Assembly: GCA_000434615.1 (NCBI GenBank)
Contig: FR880817.1
Coordinates: forward strand, 76,885-132,989
DNA from: Clostridium sp. CAG:510
GTDB lineage: Bacteria > Bacillota > Clostridia > Lachnospirales > Lachnospiraceae
Reading direction: 5' to 3'
Length of the DNA stretch: 56,105 nt
Under the pieces are notes generated by a model that saw only the letters and a list, made by a program, of their open reading frames with translations, had not been told where the DNA came from and made no database searches. This document shows, in pieces, positions 47,711-56,105 of this stretch. Position 1 is the stretch's first letter. Every line of letters starts with the position of its first letter. Made by a program: the position numbers and the translations under genes.

Positions 47711-49546
47711 ATGTTTTGTGGAAAATGCGGCAGACAGAATGATGATAATGCCAAGTTTTGTATCGGATGCGGACAACCGCTTAACGCAGCAGCGCCGGCA
47801 CAGGCAGCAGCACCCGTGAATGCAGGAGCGCCTGCACAGGCAGCAGCACCCGTAAATGCAGCGGCACCTGTAAACGCAGCAGTGCAGCCGAAGAATGCTG
47901 CGCCTAAAAAGCAGCTTCCGGTGAAAACACTTATTATTGCAGCAGCGGCAGCAGTAGCGTTTATCATTGCCATTGTTGTGATTGCAATCGTGGCAATCAA
48001 TGCAGGAAAGACCATTAACCTGGACAAGTATCTTACCATTGAGGCAAGCGGTTATGACGGATACGGAAATGCAAAGGTAACGATTGACTGGGATGCCATT
48101 GAGGCCAAGTATGGAAAGAAATTGTCTTTTACAGCAAAAGCCAAAAAGGAATACGGTGACTGGCTGAGTCTTACATCACCGATGGAAATTTTGGAATCCT
48201 ATGTAAGCGTAAGTCTGGAACAGTACAACAATCTTTCCAATGATATGGAAGTAGCCTACACATGGAATGTCGATGAAGAACTGAAGGATTATGTGAAGTG
48301 TAAGGTGAAATACAAAGATTCTACCTACGTGGTAAGCGGACTGGAAGAAATAGGTACCTTTGATGCCTTTGAAGATTTATCCGTTTCCTTTACCGGAACG
48401 ACACCCAACGGTTGCATCAGCATGGAATACACTGGCTCCGAATTGAGCTATTATGATTTCCAGGCAAGCCAGATTGACGGACTTTGCAACGGCGATACCG
48501 TAACCATTACGATTAACGGTTCGGATATGTCCTACTATGCGCAGAATTTAGGCAAGGTGCCCGCAAGTCTTGAAAAGCAGTACACGGTAGAAGGATTACC
48601 GGAATATGTAGGAAGCTATGCTTCCCTTACGGAGGATTTCCTTAACAATGCAAAATCCGAAGCGGAAGACAGCATTTATGCGTATGCCGCAAATTCATAC
48701 AATACGGCGACCTCTTTAACCGATCTGCAGTATGCGGGGTATGTTTTTGATTACATTAAAGACGGAAGCGGCTATGTGAACTATTACAATGATCTGTACG
48801 TGATCTATACCGGTACGGTTTCCAACTCCGAGGGAAGCTTTGCGGCGACCAAGGTATATTTCCCTGTCAGATTTACTAATATTCTTTTAGCAGACGGCAC
48901 ACTTTCCTACGAGGATAACAGAGGCGTTTGCGGTTCCACTTACTTCGGAAACAGCTGGTACAGCACCAGAGGTTACATCAATCCGCTGATTTGCTATATG
49001 GAAATCGTGGAAGCTAACCGTGACTATTACACCGCAGAATGCGGTGACGGCTTTGAAGTATATGCGGAATACGAAACCATTTCCCAGCTTTCCGATATCA
49101 GTGAGGAATACAAGCAGGCATTGTATGCGGATGCACAGGACCAGATTTTAAGCTATATTGCAAACAGCTACAATGGCAGTTCGACAGCAACGGATCTTGC
49201 TGTTAAGGGTGAATATCTGCTCCTTGCCAAAACACAGGGAACGGATTTCAGAAACAATAACCGTTATGTAGTGGTTTACTCTGCAACAGTCTCCAATTCC
49301 CAGGGAAAATTTGAAACCACAACGGTTTACTTCCCGGTGGAATACGACGGTATTGTGAAGCTGCCCGGTGATGAGTATATGACAACGGCATCTGTGGGAA
49401 TGTTAGGTTACTCAACCTTTGCGGATAGCTGGTACAACACGAAGGGTTACATTGACGGTACACAGATGTACTCCGACATCGTGACATCCAACCGTGAAAA
49501 CTATACTTATGAAGTATCCGAAGGACTTACGGAATTCGGAAACTAA
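47711..49546 (+). CDS. Zinc-ribbon, single-pass membrane protein with a duplicated external domain
   Basis: A 611-residue protein: an N-terminal zinc ribbon (CGKCGRQNDDNAKFCIGCG, 3-21), an Ala/Pro-rich linker (about 25-70) made of AAPVNA-like repeats, a membrane helix (about 75-98), then a beta-rich external region. Two related modules end the protein (about 305-440 and 455-605), each with ANSYN, VVY/VIY, TVSNS-G-F, V(Y)FPV and G-S/Y-FxxSWY-T-(R/K)GYI. Zinc ribbon inside, paired domains outside is a common Firmicute layout (TcaA/YvbJ-like). Function unknown. The 47557-47710 gap holds no gene. Confidence 0.72.
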   Translation: MFCGKCGRQNDDNAKFCIGCGQPLNAAAPAQAAAPVNAGAPAQAAAPVNAAAPVNAAVQPKNAAPKKQLPVKTLIIAAAAAVAFIIAIVVIAIVAINAGKTINLDKYLTIEASGYDGYGNAKVTIDWDAIEAKYGKKLSFTAKAKKEYGDWLSLTSPMEILESYVSVSLEQYNNLSNDMEVAYTWNVDEELKDYVKCKVKYKDSTYVVSGLEEIGTFDAFEDLSVSFTGTTPNGCISMEYTGSELSYYDFQASQIDGLCNGDTVTITINGSDMSYYAQNLGKVPASLEKQYTVEGLPEYVGSYASLTEDFLNNAKSEAEDSIYAYAANSYNTATSLTDLQYAGYVFDYIKDGSGYVNYYNDLYVIYTGTVSNSEGSFAATKVYFPVRFTNILLADGTLSYEDNRGVCGSTYFGNSWYSTRGYINPLICYMEIVEANRDYYTAECGDGFEVYAEYETISQLSDISEEYKQALYADAQDQILSYIANSYNGSSTATDLAVKGEYLLLAKTQGTDFRNNNRYVVVYSATVSNSQGKFETTTVYFPVEYDGIVKLPGDEYMTTASVGMLGYSTFADSWYNTKGYIDGTQMYSDIVTSNRENYTYEVSEGLTEFGN

Positions 49547-49584
49547 AATAGTAAAATAAGCAAAGAAAAACCACATGACAAAGA

Positions 49585-49643
49585 AAGTCCTCCTGAACTG
49601 CTATGATGTAGAAATACAAAAGCGGATACAGGAGGACTTTTTT
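49585..49643 (+). terminator. Large terminator hairpin after the zinc-ribbon gene
   Basis: AAGTCCTCCTG (49585-49595) pairs perfectly with CAGGAGGACTT (49629-49639), followed by six T. Further inner pairing is possible (CTGCT with AGCGG). The 33-nt apical region is unusually long for a simple terminator. Confidence 0.8.
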
Positions 49644-49762
49644 ATGGGAATTTCTATGATTTCATAGGATATTTTGTAGAAATTGTCCGGTACAAAAGGA
49701 GAAAAAATTCGATACGATAAAGGAAGGAAGAGAGGCATAAGCTAAAACAGGGGGATTTCTTT

Positions 49763-50755
49763 ATGAAGAATGAGAATTTTTTATTTGGATGCGGAGCATT
49801 TGACGTATTATGCTATGTAAATGCCACAGAAGAAAGCGAAAAAGAAAAGTACGGTAAGCGGACAAAAGAGTGGCTTGCTTTGTTTAATTACGGAACACTG
49901 CCTTTTTACTGGGGGACTTACGAACCCACAGAGGGAGATGTCAGACAGGCGGAAATGGATAAATGCGTAGAATTTCTTACGGCAAGAGGCGTTACCTTAA
50001 AGGGGCATCCGCTGTGCTGGCATACGGTATGTGCAGACTGGCTGTTATCCTACGATGACAAAACTATTTTTGAAAAGCAGCTGGAACGGATAAACCGGGA
50101 GGTAAGCCATTTCAAGGGAAGGATTACCTATTGGGACGTGATTAATGAAACGGTTATTTTGCCGGTATTTAATAAGTATGATAATGCGGTAAGCAGAATT
50201 TGTGCCCGGTACGGAAGGATGACACTGATAAAAGAGGTTTTTGCGGCGGCAAAGGCAGCAGACCCGGAAGCCCAGCTTTTAATCAATGACTTTAATACCA
50301 CGGACAAATATGAGAAAGTAATAGAAGAGTGCCTGCAGGCCGGTGTGCCGATAGATGCCATCGGCATTCAGTCCCATCAGCATCAGGGGTATTGGGGGGC
50401 AAAAAAAATAAAAGAAGTCATTGAACGATTTTCCCGTTTTGGACTGCCGGTGCATTTTACGGAAAATACCCTGCTGTCCGGTATGCTCATGCCGCCGGAA
50501 ATAGAGGATCTGAATGATTATCAGGTAAAAAGCTGGGATACGGTGCCGTTTATGGAAATCAGACAGCAGGAAGAACTGGCGGAAATGTACGGTATTCTCT
50601 TAAACAGCCCTTCTGTGAAGGCGGCGACTTACTGGGATTTTGCGGACGGCGCATGGCTGAATGCGCCAAGCGGGCTGGTACGGGTGGACGGTACTCCAAA
50701 GCCTGCGTACGACAGGCTGAAAAGCATCGTGGAAAGCCGGCATGCTGTAAAATGA
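49763..50755 (+). CDS. GH10 endo-1,4-beta-xylanase, intracellular
   Basis: A 330-residue TIM-barrel GH10 enzyme. The acid/base E129 lies in WDVINET and the nucleophile E234 in HFTEN. KGHPLCWH, LLINDFN and IGIQSHQHQG are family blocks. No signal peptide or binding module is present, so it most likely trims imported xylo-oligosaccharides in the cytoplasm. It stands alone, with a terminator on each side, and is not part of a visible xylan cluster. GGGGG precedes ATG 49763 at about 8 bases. The catalytic loop after E234 (NTLLSG) differs from the common TELDI. Confidence 0.9.
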   Translation: MKNENFLFGCGAFDVLCYVNATEESEKEKYGKRTKEWLALFNYGTLPFYWGTYEPTEGDVRQAEMDKCVEFLTARGVTLKGHPLCWHTVCADWLLSYDDKTIFEKQLERINREVSHFKGRITYWDVINETVILPVFNKYDNAVSRICARYGRMTLIKEVFAAAKAADPEAQLLINDFNTTDKYEKVIEECLQAGVPIDAIGIQSHQHQGYWGAKKIKEVIERFSRFGLPVHFTENTLLSGMLMPPEIEDLNDYQVKSWDTVPFMEIRQQEELAEMYGILLNSPSVKAATYWDFADGAWLNAPSGLVRVDGTPKPAYDRLKSIVESRHAVK

Positions 50756-50774
50756 AATGAGGATTGAGAAAAAG

Positions 50775-50810
50775 GGAAGCAGAACGAAAAAAGTTTCTGC
50801 TTCCTTTTTT
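50775..50810 (+). terminator. Terminator after the GH10 gene
   Basis: GGAAGCAGAA (50775-50784) pairs with TTCTGCTTCC (50795-50804), followed by six T. Confidence 0.9.
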
Positions 50811-50925
50811 GATGGAAAAATAGAGGAAAACAACGGCAGGGACGGAAGCTAAAAATGTTATGGCAAAAACAGGGAAGATAGAGTAAAATAGAAACATATG
50901 GTTTAAGAAAAGGAGCGGAAGAATA

Positions 50926-52449
50926 GTGAAGTTAGAGGAATTACTGGAAGGCGTTTCTTATCAGATTTTACAAAAGCCCGCAGGCGCACAGGAAGCAAAG
51001 GAAAGCGGTGCGGCGGATAAAAACGTTGCGGAAAAGGATATTCCTGCCATCGTGTTTGACAACCGAAAGGTGACGGAGGGCTGCCTTTTTGTCTGCGTAA
51101 AGGGCATGAAGTACGACAGCCATGAGCATGTGGAGGAAATCGCGGCAGCAGGCGCAAAGGTGATTGTGGTGGAGCAGGAAATCACACTGCCCGCCTATCC
51201 GGAAGTGACGGTGCTTAAGGTGGCATCCACCCGGTATGCCATGGCGTTCATTGCGGCAGCCTGGTATCATCATCCCGCAGAAAAGATGAAGATTATCGGC
51301 ATCACCGGCACGAAAGGAAAAACCACCACAACCTATTTAGTGAAGTCCATTTTAGAGAATGCGGGACATAAGGTAGGACTTGTGGGCACCATAGAAATCA
51401 TTATCGGAAAGGAGCATATCCACGCCCGGAACACCACGCCGGAGTCCTACGTGCTGCAGGAGTATTTCAGCCGCATGGCGGAAGCAGGCTGTGACACTGT
51501 GGTCATGGAAGTATCTTCCCAGGCGCTGATGCTACATAGAACCCAGGGCTTTGTATTTGATTACGGTATTTTCACCAATCTGGAGCCGGACCACATCGGT
51601 GAAGGCGAGCATGCTTCTTTTGAAGAATACATGGCGTGCAAGGGACTTTTATTCAGACAGTGCAAGGTGGGCATTGTAAACGGCGATGACGTGCATTGTG
51701 ATAAAGTCCTTGAGGGGCATACCTGCAGCATTGAAAAGTTCGGACTTTCCGATAAAAATGATTTAAGGGCAACCAACCTGCATTTAGTAAAGAAGCCCGG
51801 CGAACTGGGCGTGGCATTTCGGGCAGAAGGCCTGCTCAATCTGGACGTGGAGGTGGCGACCCCCGGTAAATTCAGCGTTTACAATGCGCTGACCGCCATG
51901 GCTATCTGCAGACATTTCGGCGTGTCCGATGAAAATATTAAAAAAGCGCTATTGGCAGCAAAGGTCAAGGGGCGTATCGAAATGGTAAAGGTATCCGACA
52001 AGTTTACCCTGCTCATCGACTATGCCCACAACGCAATGGCTCTGGAGAGCCTGTTGAAGTCCCTGAAGGAATACGAACCCCACAGACTGGTGTGCGTGTT
52101 CGGCTGCGGAGGCAACCGCTCCAAAATCCGCCGCTACGAAATGGGCGAGGTCAGCGGCAATTTAGCGGACTTTACCATTATTACCTCCGACAATCCCCGC
52201 TTTGAGGAGCCGCAGGCGATTATAGACGACATCAAAACCGGTATGGCAAAAACCAATGGCAAATACATTGAAATCTGCGACAGAAAAGAAGCCATTGCCT
52301 ATGCCATTGACCATGGAGAAGAGGGCGACATTATTGTGCTGGCAGGAAAGGGCCATGAGGATTACCAGGAAATCAAGGGGGTAAAATATCCAATGGACGA
52401 ACGGGATCTGATTGCAGATATCTTAAAAGAGCGGGGCAGACAGGCATAA
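50926..52449 (+). CDS. murE: UDP-MurNAc-tripeptide synthetase MurE, meso-diaminopimelate type
   Basis: A 507-residue Mur ligase. P-loop GITGTKGKTTTTYL, the carbamylated-lysine region, HNAMALE, and FGCGGNRSKIRR in the C-terminal domain. The substrate motif reads DNPR, which marks enzymes adding meso-diaminopimelate rather than lysine, in line with the dapAB genes at 18-20 kb. It starts with GTG at 50926, preceded by AAAGGAG at 10 bases; no good ATG is available before conserved sequence. priA follows after 23 bp. Confidence 0.95.
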   Translation: MKLEELLEGVSYQILQKPAGAQEAKESGAADKNVAEKDIPAIVFDNRKVTEGCLFVCVKGMKYDSHEHVEEIAAAGAKVIVVEQEITLPAYPEVTVLKVASTRYAMAFIAAAWYHHPAEKMKIIGITGTKGKTTTTYLVKSILENAGHKVGLVGTIEIIIGKEHIHARNTTPESYVLQEYFSRMAEAGCDTVVMEVSSQALMLHRTQGFVFDYGIFTNLEPDHIGEGEHASFEEYMACKGLLFRQCKVGIVNGDDVHCDKVLEGHTCSIEKFGLSDKNDLRATNLHLVKKPGELGVAFRAEGLLNLDVEVATPGKFSVYNALTAMAICRHFGVSDENIKKALLAAKVKGRIEMVKVSDKFTLLIDYAHNAMALESLLKSLKEYEPHRLVCVFGCGGNRSKIRRYEMGEVSGNLADFTIITSDNPRFEEPQAIIDDIKTGMAKTNGKYIEICDRKEAIAYAIDHGEEGDIIVLAGKGHEDYQEIKGVKYPMDERDLIADILKERGRQA

Positions 52450-52472
52450 ACACACGATTGGTGAGGAACGGC

Positions 52473-54719
52473 ATGGAAAAATATGCGGATATCATTATTG
52501 ACATCGCTCATGAAAAAGTAGACCGGCCATTTCAGTACCGGATTCCGGCAGTCATGGAAAACGAACTGAAGGAGGGCATGTGCGTGAAAGTGCCCTTCGG
52601 CGCCGGCAATAAAGAACGTACCGGATACTGCGTTGCCATAAAGGACAAACCGGAATGGGACGTGGAAAAAATAAAGGATATTACGGAAATCGTGGAAGGG
52701 CATGTATCGGTAGAAGATAAACAGATGCTGATAGCGGCATTTTTAAAACACAACTACGGCTCCACCATGATACAGGCCATCAAGACGGTCATTCCGGCAA
52801 AAAAAGAAGTCAAAGCGGTGGAACGGCGTTTTGTGTATCTGGCGGTGCCGGAGGAGGAAGCGAGAGAAGCCCTGCTTACCTTTACCCATAAAAAACAAGT
52901 GGCAAAGGTAAGACTGCTTGCGGAACTTTTGGAAACACCCACCCTGCCCATGAACTTAATCGCCGGTAAACTGCATGTAACGGGAAATACGGTAAAGGCA
53001 CTGGAAAAACAGGGAATTGTTACGGTAGAGGTGGAGAGCAGCCTGCGCAATCCGGTGAAAATCACAAAGAAGGAAACCGGCAGAAATACCTTAAGCACCG
53101 GACAGAAAGAGATTGTGGACACCGTGCTTTCCGAATTTGACGCGGGCGTCAGACAGACATATCTGCTGCACGGGATTACCGGAAGCGGTAAAACGGAAGT
53201 GTATATGAATTTGATTGAGGGTATGGTGGCACGGGGAAAACAGGCGATTGTGCTGATACCGGAAATTGCCCTCACCTACCAGACACTTCTCAGGTTTTAC
53301 ACCCGCTTCGGCGACCGGGTGTCCGTACTCAATTCCACTCTGTCCCAGGGCGAAAAATACGACCAGTGCGAGCGGGCAAAACGCGGGGAAATCGATGTGA
53401 TGATAGGTCCCCGTTCGGCGTTGTTTACGCCGTTCCCCAACATCGGGCTTATCATTATGGATGAGGAGCAGGAGAGTAGCTACAAAAGCGAAAATGCACC
53501 CAAGTACCACGCCAGGGAAGTGGCCGAAGAGGTGGCAAGGCTGCACGGAGGCAGTGTCCTCTTAGGTTCGGCGACACCGTCCATGGAGGCGTACTACCGG
53601 GCAAAGCACGGAGAATATAAGCTGTTTACCTTAAAGGAAAGACTCACCGGCGGAAGCCTTCCTGCCGTGTATACTGTGGATTTGCGGGAAGAGTTAAAAA
53701 ACGGGAACCGCTCCATATTCAGTGAAAAGTTAAAAGAGCTGATGACGGACCGGTTACAGAAAAAAGAACAGATTATGTTGTTTTTAAATAGGCGCGGGTA
53801 TGCGGGCTTTGTGTCCTGCCGGTCCTGCGGTCATGTGATGAAATGCCCACACTGCGATGTGTCCCTGTCGGAGCACAGGGGCAGCCGGTTAGTCTGTCAT
53901 TACTGCGGGTACAGCATACCAGCCGTAAAAAGATGCCCCGAATGCGGTTCCCCATATATTTCGGGATTTCGGGCGGGTACCCAGCAGATCGAGGACAAGG
54001 TAAAGGAAATGTTCCCGGAGGCGCGGGTGCTGCGCATGGATGCGGACACCACAGGCAAAAAGGAAAGCTATGAGGAAATTTTATCCGCTTTTGCCAACCG
54101 GGAAGCGGATATTCTGATTGGCACCCAGATGATTGTAAAGGGACATGATTTCCCACAGGTGACTCTGATTGGGGTGATTGCGGCGGATATGTCGCTTTCC
54201 GTGGGTGACTACCGGGCTTCGGAGCGCACCTTTGACCTACTGACGCAGGCGGTGGGACGTGCCGGAAGGGGCAGCCTTCCCGGGGAGGCGGTCATCCAGA
54301 CCTACCAGCCGGAGCATTACAGCATTGTGCATGCGGCGGCGCAGGACTACGAAGGCTTTTACGAAGAAGAAATCCTGTACCGGGAGCTTTTGCGTTATCC
54401 CCCGGCCTGTCATATGCTGGCGGTGCAGATTTTTGCCGCCAAAGAGGAAAACGGGCAGGAATTAGCGCAGATGCTGGCGGATACGGCAAAAAAATACGTA
54501 ACGGAAACGGACAGTGTGGACAAAAGACTGTTAGTTATCGGACCCGCACCGGCGGGGATAGGAAAACTTCATGATATTTTTAGATTTGTTTTCTATATAA
54601 AATACGAAAAGTATGATAAACTGATAGAGATAAAGGATGAGTTGGAAGCACAGGTACAGGGAATGCAGCTTAAAAACGAAAGCATGCAGATAGATTTTGA
54701 CCCTGTAAATGCCTTTTGA
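52473..54719 (+). CDS. priA: Primosomal protein N' (PriA replication restart helicase)
   Basis: A 748-residue PriA: an N-terminal DNA-binding domain (ADIIIDIAHEKVDRPFQYRIP), helicase motifs GITGSGKTEVY (Walker A), DEEQ (Walker B), GSATPSMEAY, and the zinc-binding insertion with eight cysteines (CRSCGHVMKCPHC, CHYCGYSIPAVKRCPEC). The C-terminal QAVGRAGRG is motif VI. It restarts stalled replication forks. ATG 52473 follows GTGAGG; an earlier in-frame GTG at 52458 is less likely. Confidence 0.96.
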   Translation: MEKYADIIIDIAHEKVDRPFQYRIPAVMENELKEGMCVKVPFGAGNKERTGYCVAIKDKPEWDVEKIKDITEIVEGHVSVEDKQMLIAAFLKHNYGSTMIQAIKTVIPAKKEVKAVERRFVYLAVPEEEAREALLTFTHKKQVAKVRLLAELLETPTLPMNLIAGKLHVTGNTVKALEKQGIVTVEVESSLRNPVKITKKETGRNTLSTGQKEIVDTVLSEFDAGVRQTYLLHGITGSGKTEVYMNLIEGMVARGKQAIVLIPEIALTYQTLLRFYTRFGDRVSVLNSTLSQGEKYDQCERAKRGEIDVMIGPRSALFTPFPNIGLIIMDEEQESSYKSENAPKYHAREVAEEVARLHGGSVLLGSATPSMEAYYRAKHGEYKLFTLKERLTGGSLPAVYTVDLREELKNGNRSIFSEKLKELMTDRLQKKEQIMLFLNRRGYAGFVSCRSCGHVMKCPHCDVSLSEHRGSRLVCHYCGYSIPAVKRCPECGSPYISGFRAGTQQIEDKVKEMFPEARVLRMDADTTGKKESYEEILSAFANREADILIGTQMIVKGHDFPQVTLIGVIAADMSLSVGDYRASERTFDLLTQAVGRAGRGSLPGEAVIQTYQPEHYSIVHAAAQDYEGFYEEEILYRELLRYPPACHMLAVQIFAAKEENGQELAQMLADTAKKYVTETDSVDKRLLVIGPAPAGIGKLHDIFRFVFYIKYEKYDKLIEIKDELEAQVQGMQLKNESMQIDFDPVNAF

Positions 54720-54739
54720 CAGACGGAAGGAGCTTAACG

Positions 54740-55216
54740 ATGGCATTAAGAAAGATAAGAGAAATCGGCGACGATATTCTTAACAAGAAATGTAAAGAAG
54801 TAACGGAGATGACACCCCGTACCAGACAACTGATAGAGGATATGCTGGATACCATGTACGAAGCAAACGGCGTGGGACTGGCGGCACCCCAGGTAGGTAT
54901 CTTAAAAAGAATCGTAGTCATTGATACCACGGGCGAAGACCCTTATGTGCTGATTAACCCCCGCATTGTGGAGTCGAGCGGCGAACAGACCGGTCAGGAG
55001 GGCTGCTTAAGCGTGCCCGGTAAGTGCGGCGTGGTAACCAGACCCAACTATGTAAAGGCGGTTGCCCTGAACGAAGACATGGAGCCCATCGAAGTAGAGG
55101 GTACGGAGCTTTTAGCAAGAGCCATCTGCCACGAACTGGACCATCTGGACGGTCATTTGTATGTGGAAAAGGTAGAGGGCGAACTTCAGAACATGGAAGC
55201 AGAGGATGACGAATAA
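54740..55216 (+). CDS. def: Peptide deformylase
   Basis: A 158-residue metalloprotease. Motif 1 GVGLAAPQVG, motif 2 EGCLSVPG with the metal-binding Cys, motif 3 HELDHLDGH with both His and the catalytic Glu. It removes the formyl group from nascent proteins. Encoded between priA and fmt, the common order. GGAAGGAG precedes ATG 54740. The stop overlaps the fmt start by one base. Confidence 0.96.
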   Translation: MALRKIREIGDDILNKKCKEVTEMTPRTRQLIEDMLDTMYEANGVGLAAPQVGILKRIVVIDTTGEDPYVLINPRIVESSGEQTGQEGCLSVPGKCGVVTRPNYVKAVALNEDMEPIEVEGTELLARAICHELDHLDGHLYVEKVEGELQNMEAEDDE

Positions 55217-56105
55217 TGAAAATAGTGTTTATGGGAACCCCGGATTTTTCGGTGGGCGCCCTGGAAGCGTTGCTGAAAGCCGGACATGAGGTGACGGCGG
55301 TGGTGACACAGCCTGACAAATGCAAGGGCAGAAGCGACAAGCTTATTTTTTCACCGGTAAAGGAATGTGCTCTGGCACATGGCATTCCGGTGCTGCAGCC
55401 GGAGCGGATCAAACGCCCGGAAGCGGTGGAGGAGTTACAAAAATACCCGGCGGATGTGTTTGTGGTTGCCGCCTTCGGACAGATTTTATCCAAAGAAATT
55501 TTAGACATGCCGAAGTACGGAAGCATCAATATCCATGCCTCCCTTCTGCCGAAGTACCGCGGTTCCAGCCCCATACAGTGGGCGGTCATTAACGGTGAAG
55601 AGGAAACCGGCGTCACCATCATGCAGATGGATGAAGGACTGGACACCGGCGATATTTTATACCAGAAGACCTTAAAGCTGGCGCCCAAAGAAACAGGCGA
55701 GTCCCTGTTTGAAAGACTGGCGGTTCTGGGAGCGGAAGCGATTGTGGAGGCGCTGCCTTTGCTGGAGGAGGGAAAGCTTACCCCCATTCCCCAGAAGGAA
55801 GAAGAAGCCACAAAGACGGTCATGCTTAAGAAAACCATGGGCGAAATCGACTGGACGAAGAGTGCTGTGGAAATAGAAAGACTGGTAAGGGGCTTGAACT
55901 CCTGGCCCAGCGCCTATACCTATATGGGTGGAAAGCAGCTTAAAATCTGGGATGCGGATGTGGATAAGGAAGCGGATGTTAAGCCCGGGGAAGTTGCGTT
56001 TGTGGAAAAACAGCGCTTTGCCGTAGGCTGCGGAAAGGGAATTCTCTGGATTAACAGCTTACAGTTAGAGGGAAAAAAGAGAATGGATACACAGGCATTC
56101 CTGCT
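55216..56105 (+). CDS. fmt: Methionyl-tRNA formyltransferase (3' end beyond the window)
   Basis: The frame from ATG 55216 (TAATG overlap with def) stays open to the window end, giving 296 residues of an expected 310-315. N-terminal MGTPDFSVGALEAL, VTQPDKCKGR, the catalytic block INIHASLLPKYRGSSPIQWAV, GVTIMQMDEGLDTGDIL, and the C-terminal OB domain (LVRGLNSWPSAYTY) match Fmt. It formylates initiator Met-tRNA, pairing with peptide deformylase just upstream. Confidence 0.95.
   Translation, partial: MKIVFMGTPDFSVGALEALLKAGHEVTAVVTQPDKCKGRSDKLIFSPVKECALAHGIPVLQPERIKRPEAVEELQKYPADVFVVAAFGQILSKEILDMPKYGSINIHASLLPKYRGSSPIQWAVINGEEETGVTIMQMDEGLDTGDILYQKTLKLAPKETGESLFERLAVLGAEAIVEALPLLEEGKLTPIPQKEEEATKTVMLKKTMGEIDWTKSAVEIERLVRGLNSWPSAYTYMGGKQLKIWDADVDKEADVKPGEVAFVEKQRFAVGCGKGILWINSLQLEGKKRMDTQAFL

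Noticed and set aside
47790..47900. Ala/Pro-coding repeats as a mobile or CRISPR-like repeat
   Set aside because: They encode a flexible linker in the zinc-ribbon membrane protein and are degenerate at codon level.
54954..55838. A 294-codon open frame on the minus strand
   Set aside because: It lies opposite def and fmt, both with clear catalytic motifs. No motif is seen in the antisense product.
1..56105. tRNA, rRNA, complete insertion sequences or integrase-type mobile elements
   Set aside because: None was recognised on either strand by eye; a tRNA or IS search tool was not available.

Overview
The window looks like chromosomal DNA of a Lachnospiraceae-type Clostridium (relatives of Roseburia, Blautia and Eubacterium). 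This is inferred from the gene content: a GH130/CE17/CE2 mannan locus like those of gut Lachnospiraceae, a meso-diaminopimelate type MurE, a YerC/TrpR-like repressor, a DUF1836 protein and a lysine riboswitch before dapA. The genus cannot be fixed from the sequence alone.

Layout. (1) 1-9401: an operon for using acetylated beta-(gluco)mannan oligosaccharides. It holds the end of an ABC solute-binding protein, two GH130 phosphorylases, CE2 and CE17 acetylesterases, a LacI regulator, a mannobiose/cellobiose 2-epimerase and a GH94 phosphorylase. (2) 9509-14530: a PhoP/PhoR-like two-component pair, a Na/Pi symporter with a PhoU-like tail, and a formate/nitrite-type channel. (3) 14602-20053: typA (minus strand), an SSB-like protein, a CobO-like adenosyltransferase, and riboswitch-controlled dapA-dapB. 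(4) 20068-25580: a small lipoprotein, a eukaryote-type HisA, a cold-shock protein, a degenerate M23/bactofilin pair, YerC, DUF1836 and an orphan ABC binding protein. (5) 25685-35733: a 1006-residue secreted three-module protein, a Cys-motif HTH regulator divergent from an SPFH/TIM44-like zinc-ribbon pair (YdjI/YdjH-like), pcrA, a small acidic membrane protein and an RlmD-type RNA methyltransferase. (6) 35.9-47.6 kb: an AT-richer accessory island. (7) 47.7-56.1 kb: a zinc-ribbon membrane protein, an intracellular GH10 xylanase, then the housekeeping run murE-priA-def-fmt, with fmt cut by the window end.

The island is the most unusual part. It carries a complete BlaR1/BlaI pair, but no beta-lactamase is visible nearby. 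Five near-identical 22-bp BlaI-type dyads occur: two on the promoter of a tandem array of three exported, mutually related proteins about 7 kb away, one at the start of blaI, and two around a second promoter that now reads into a phage terminase remnant. Next to this lies a compact type III toxin-antitoxin locus (ToxN/AbiQ-like nuclease, terminator, two 36-nt antitoxin RNA repeats with covarying stems and a consensus promoter), several gene remnants, and an RNase III with intact catalytic residues and two dsRNA-binding-like regions instead of the usual one.

All family assignments come from reading motifs and remembered family features. No database search was run.
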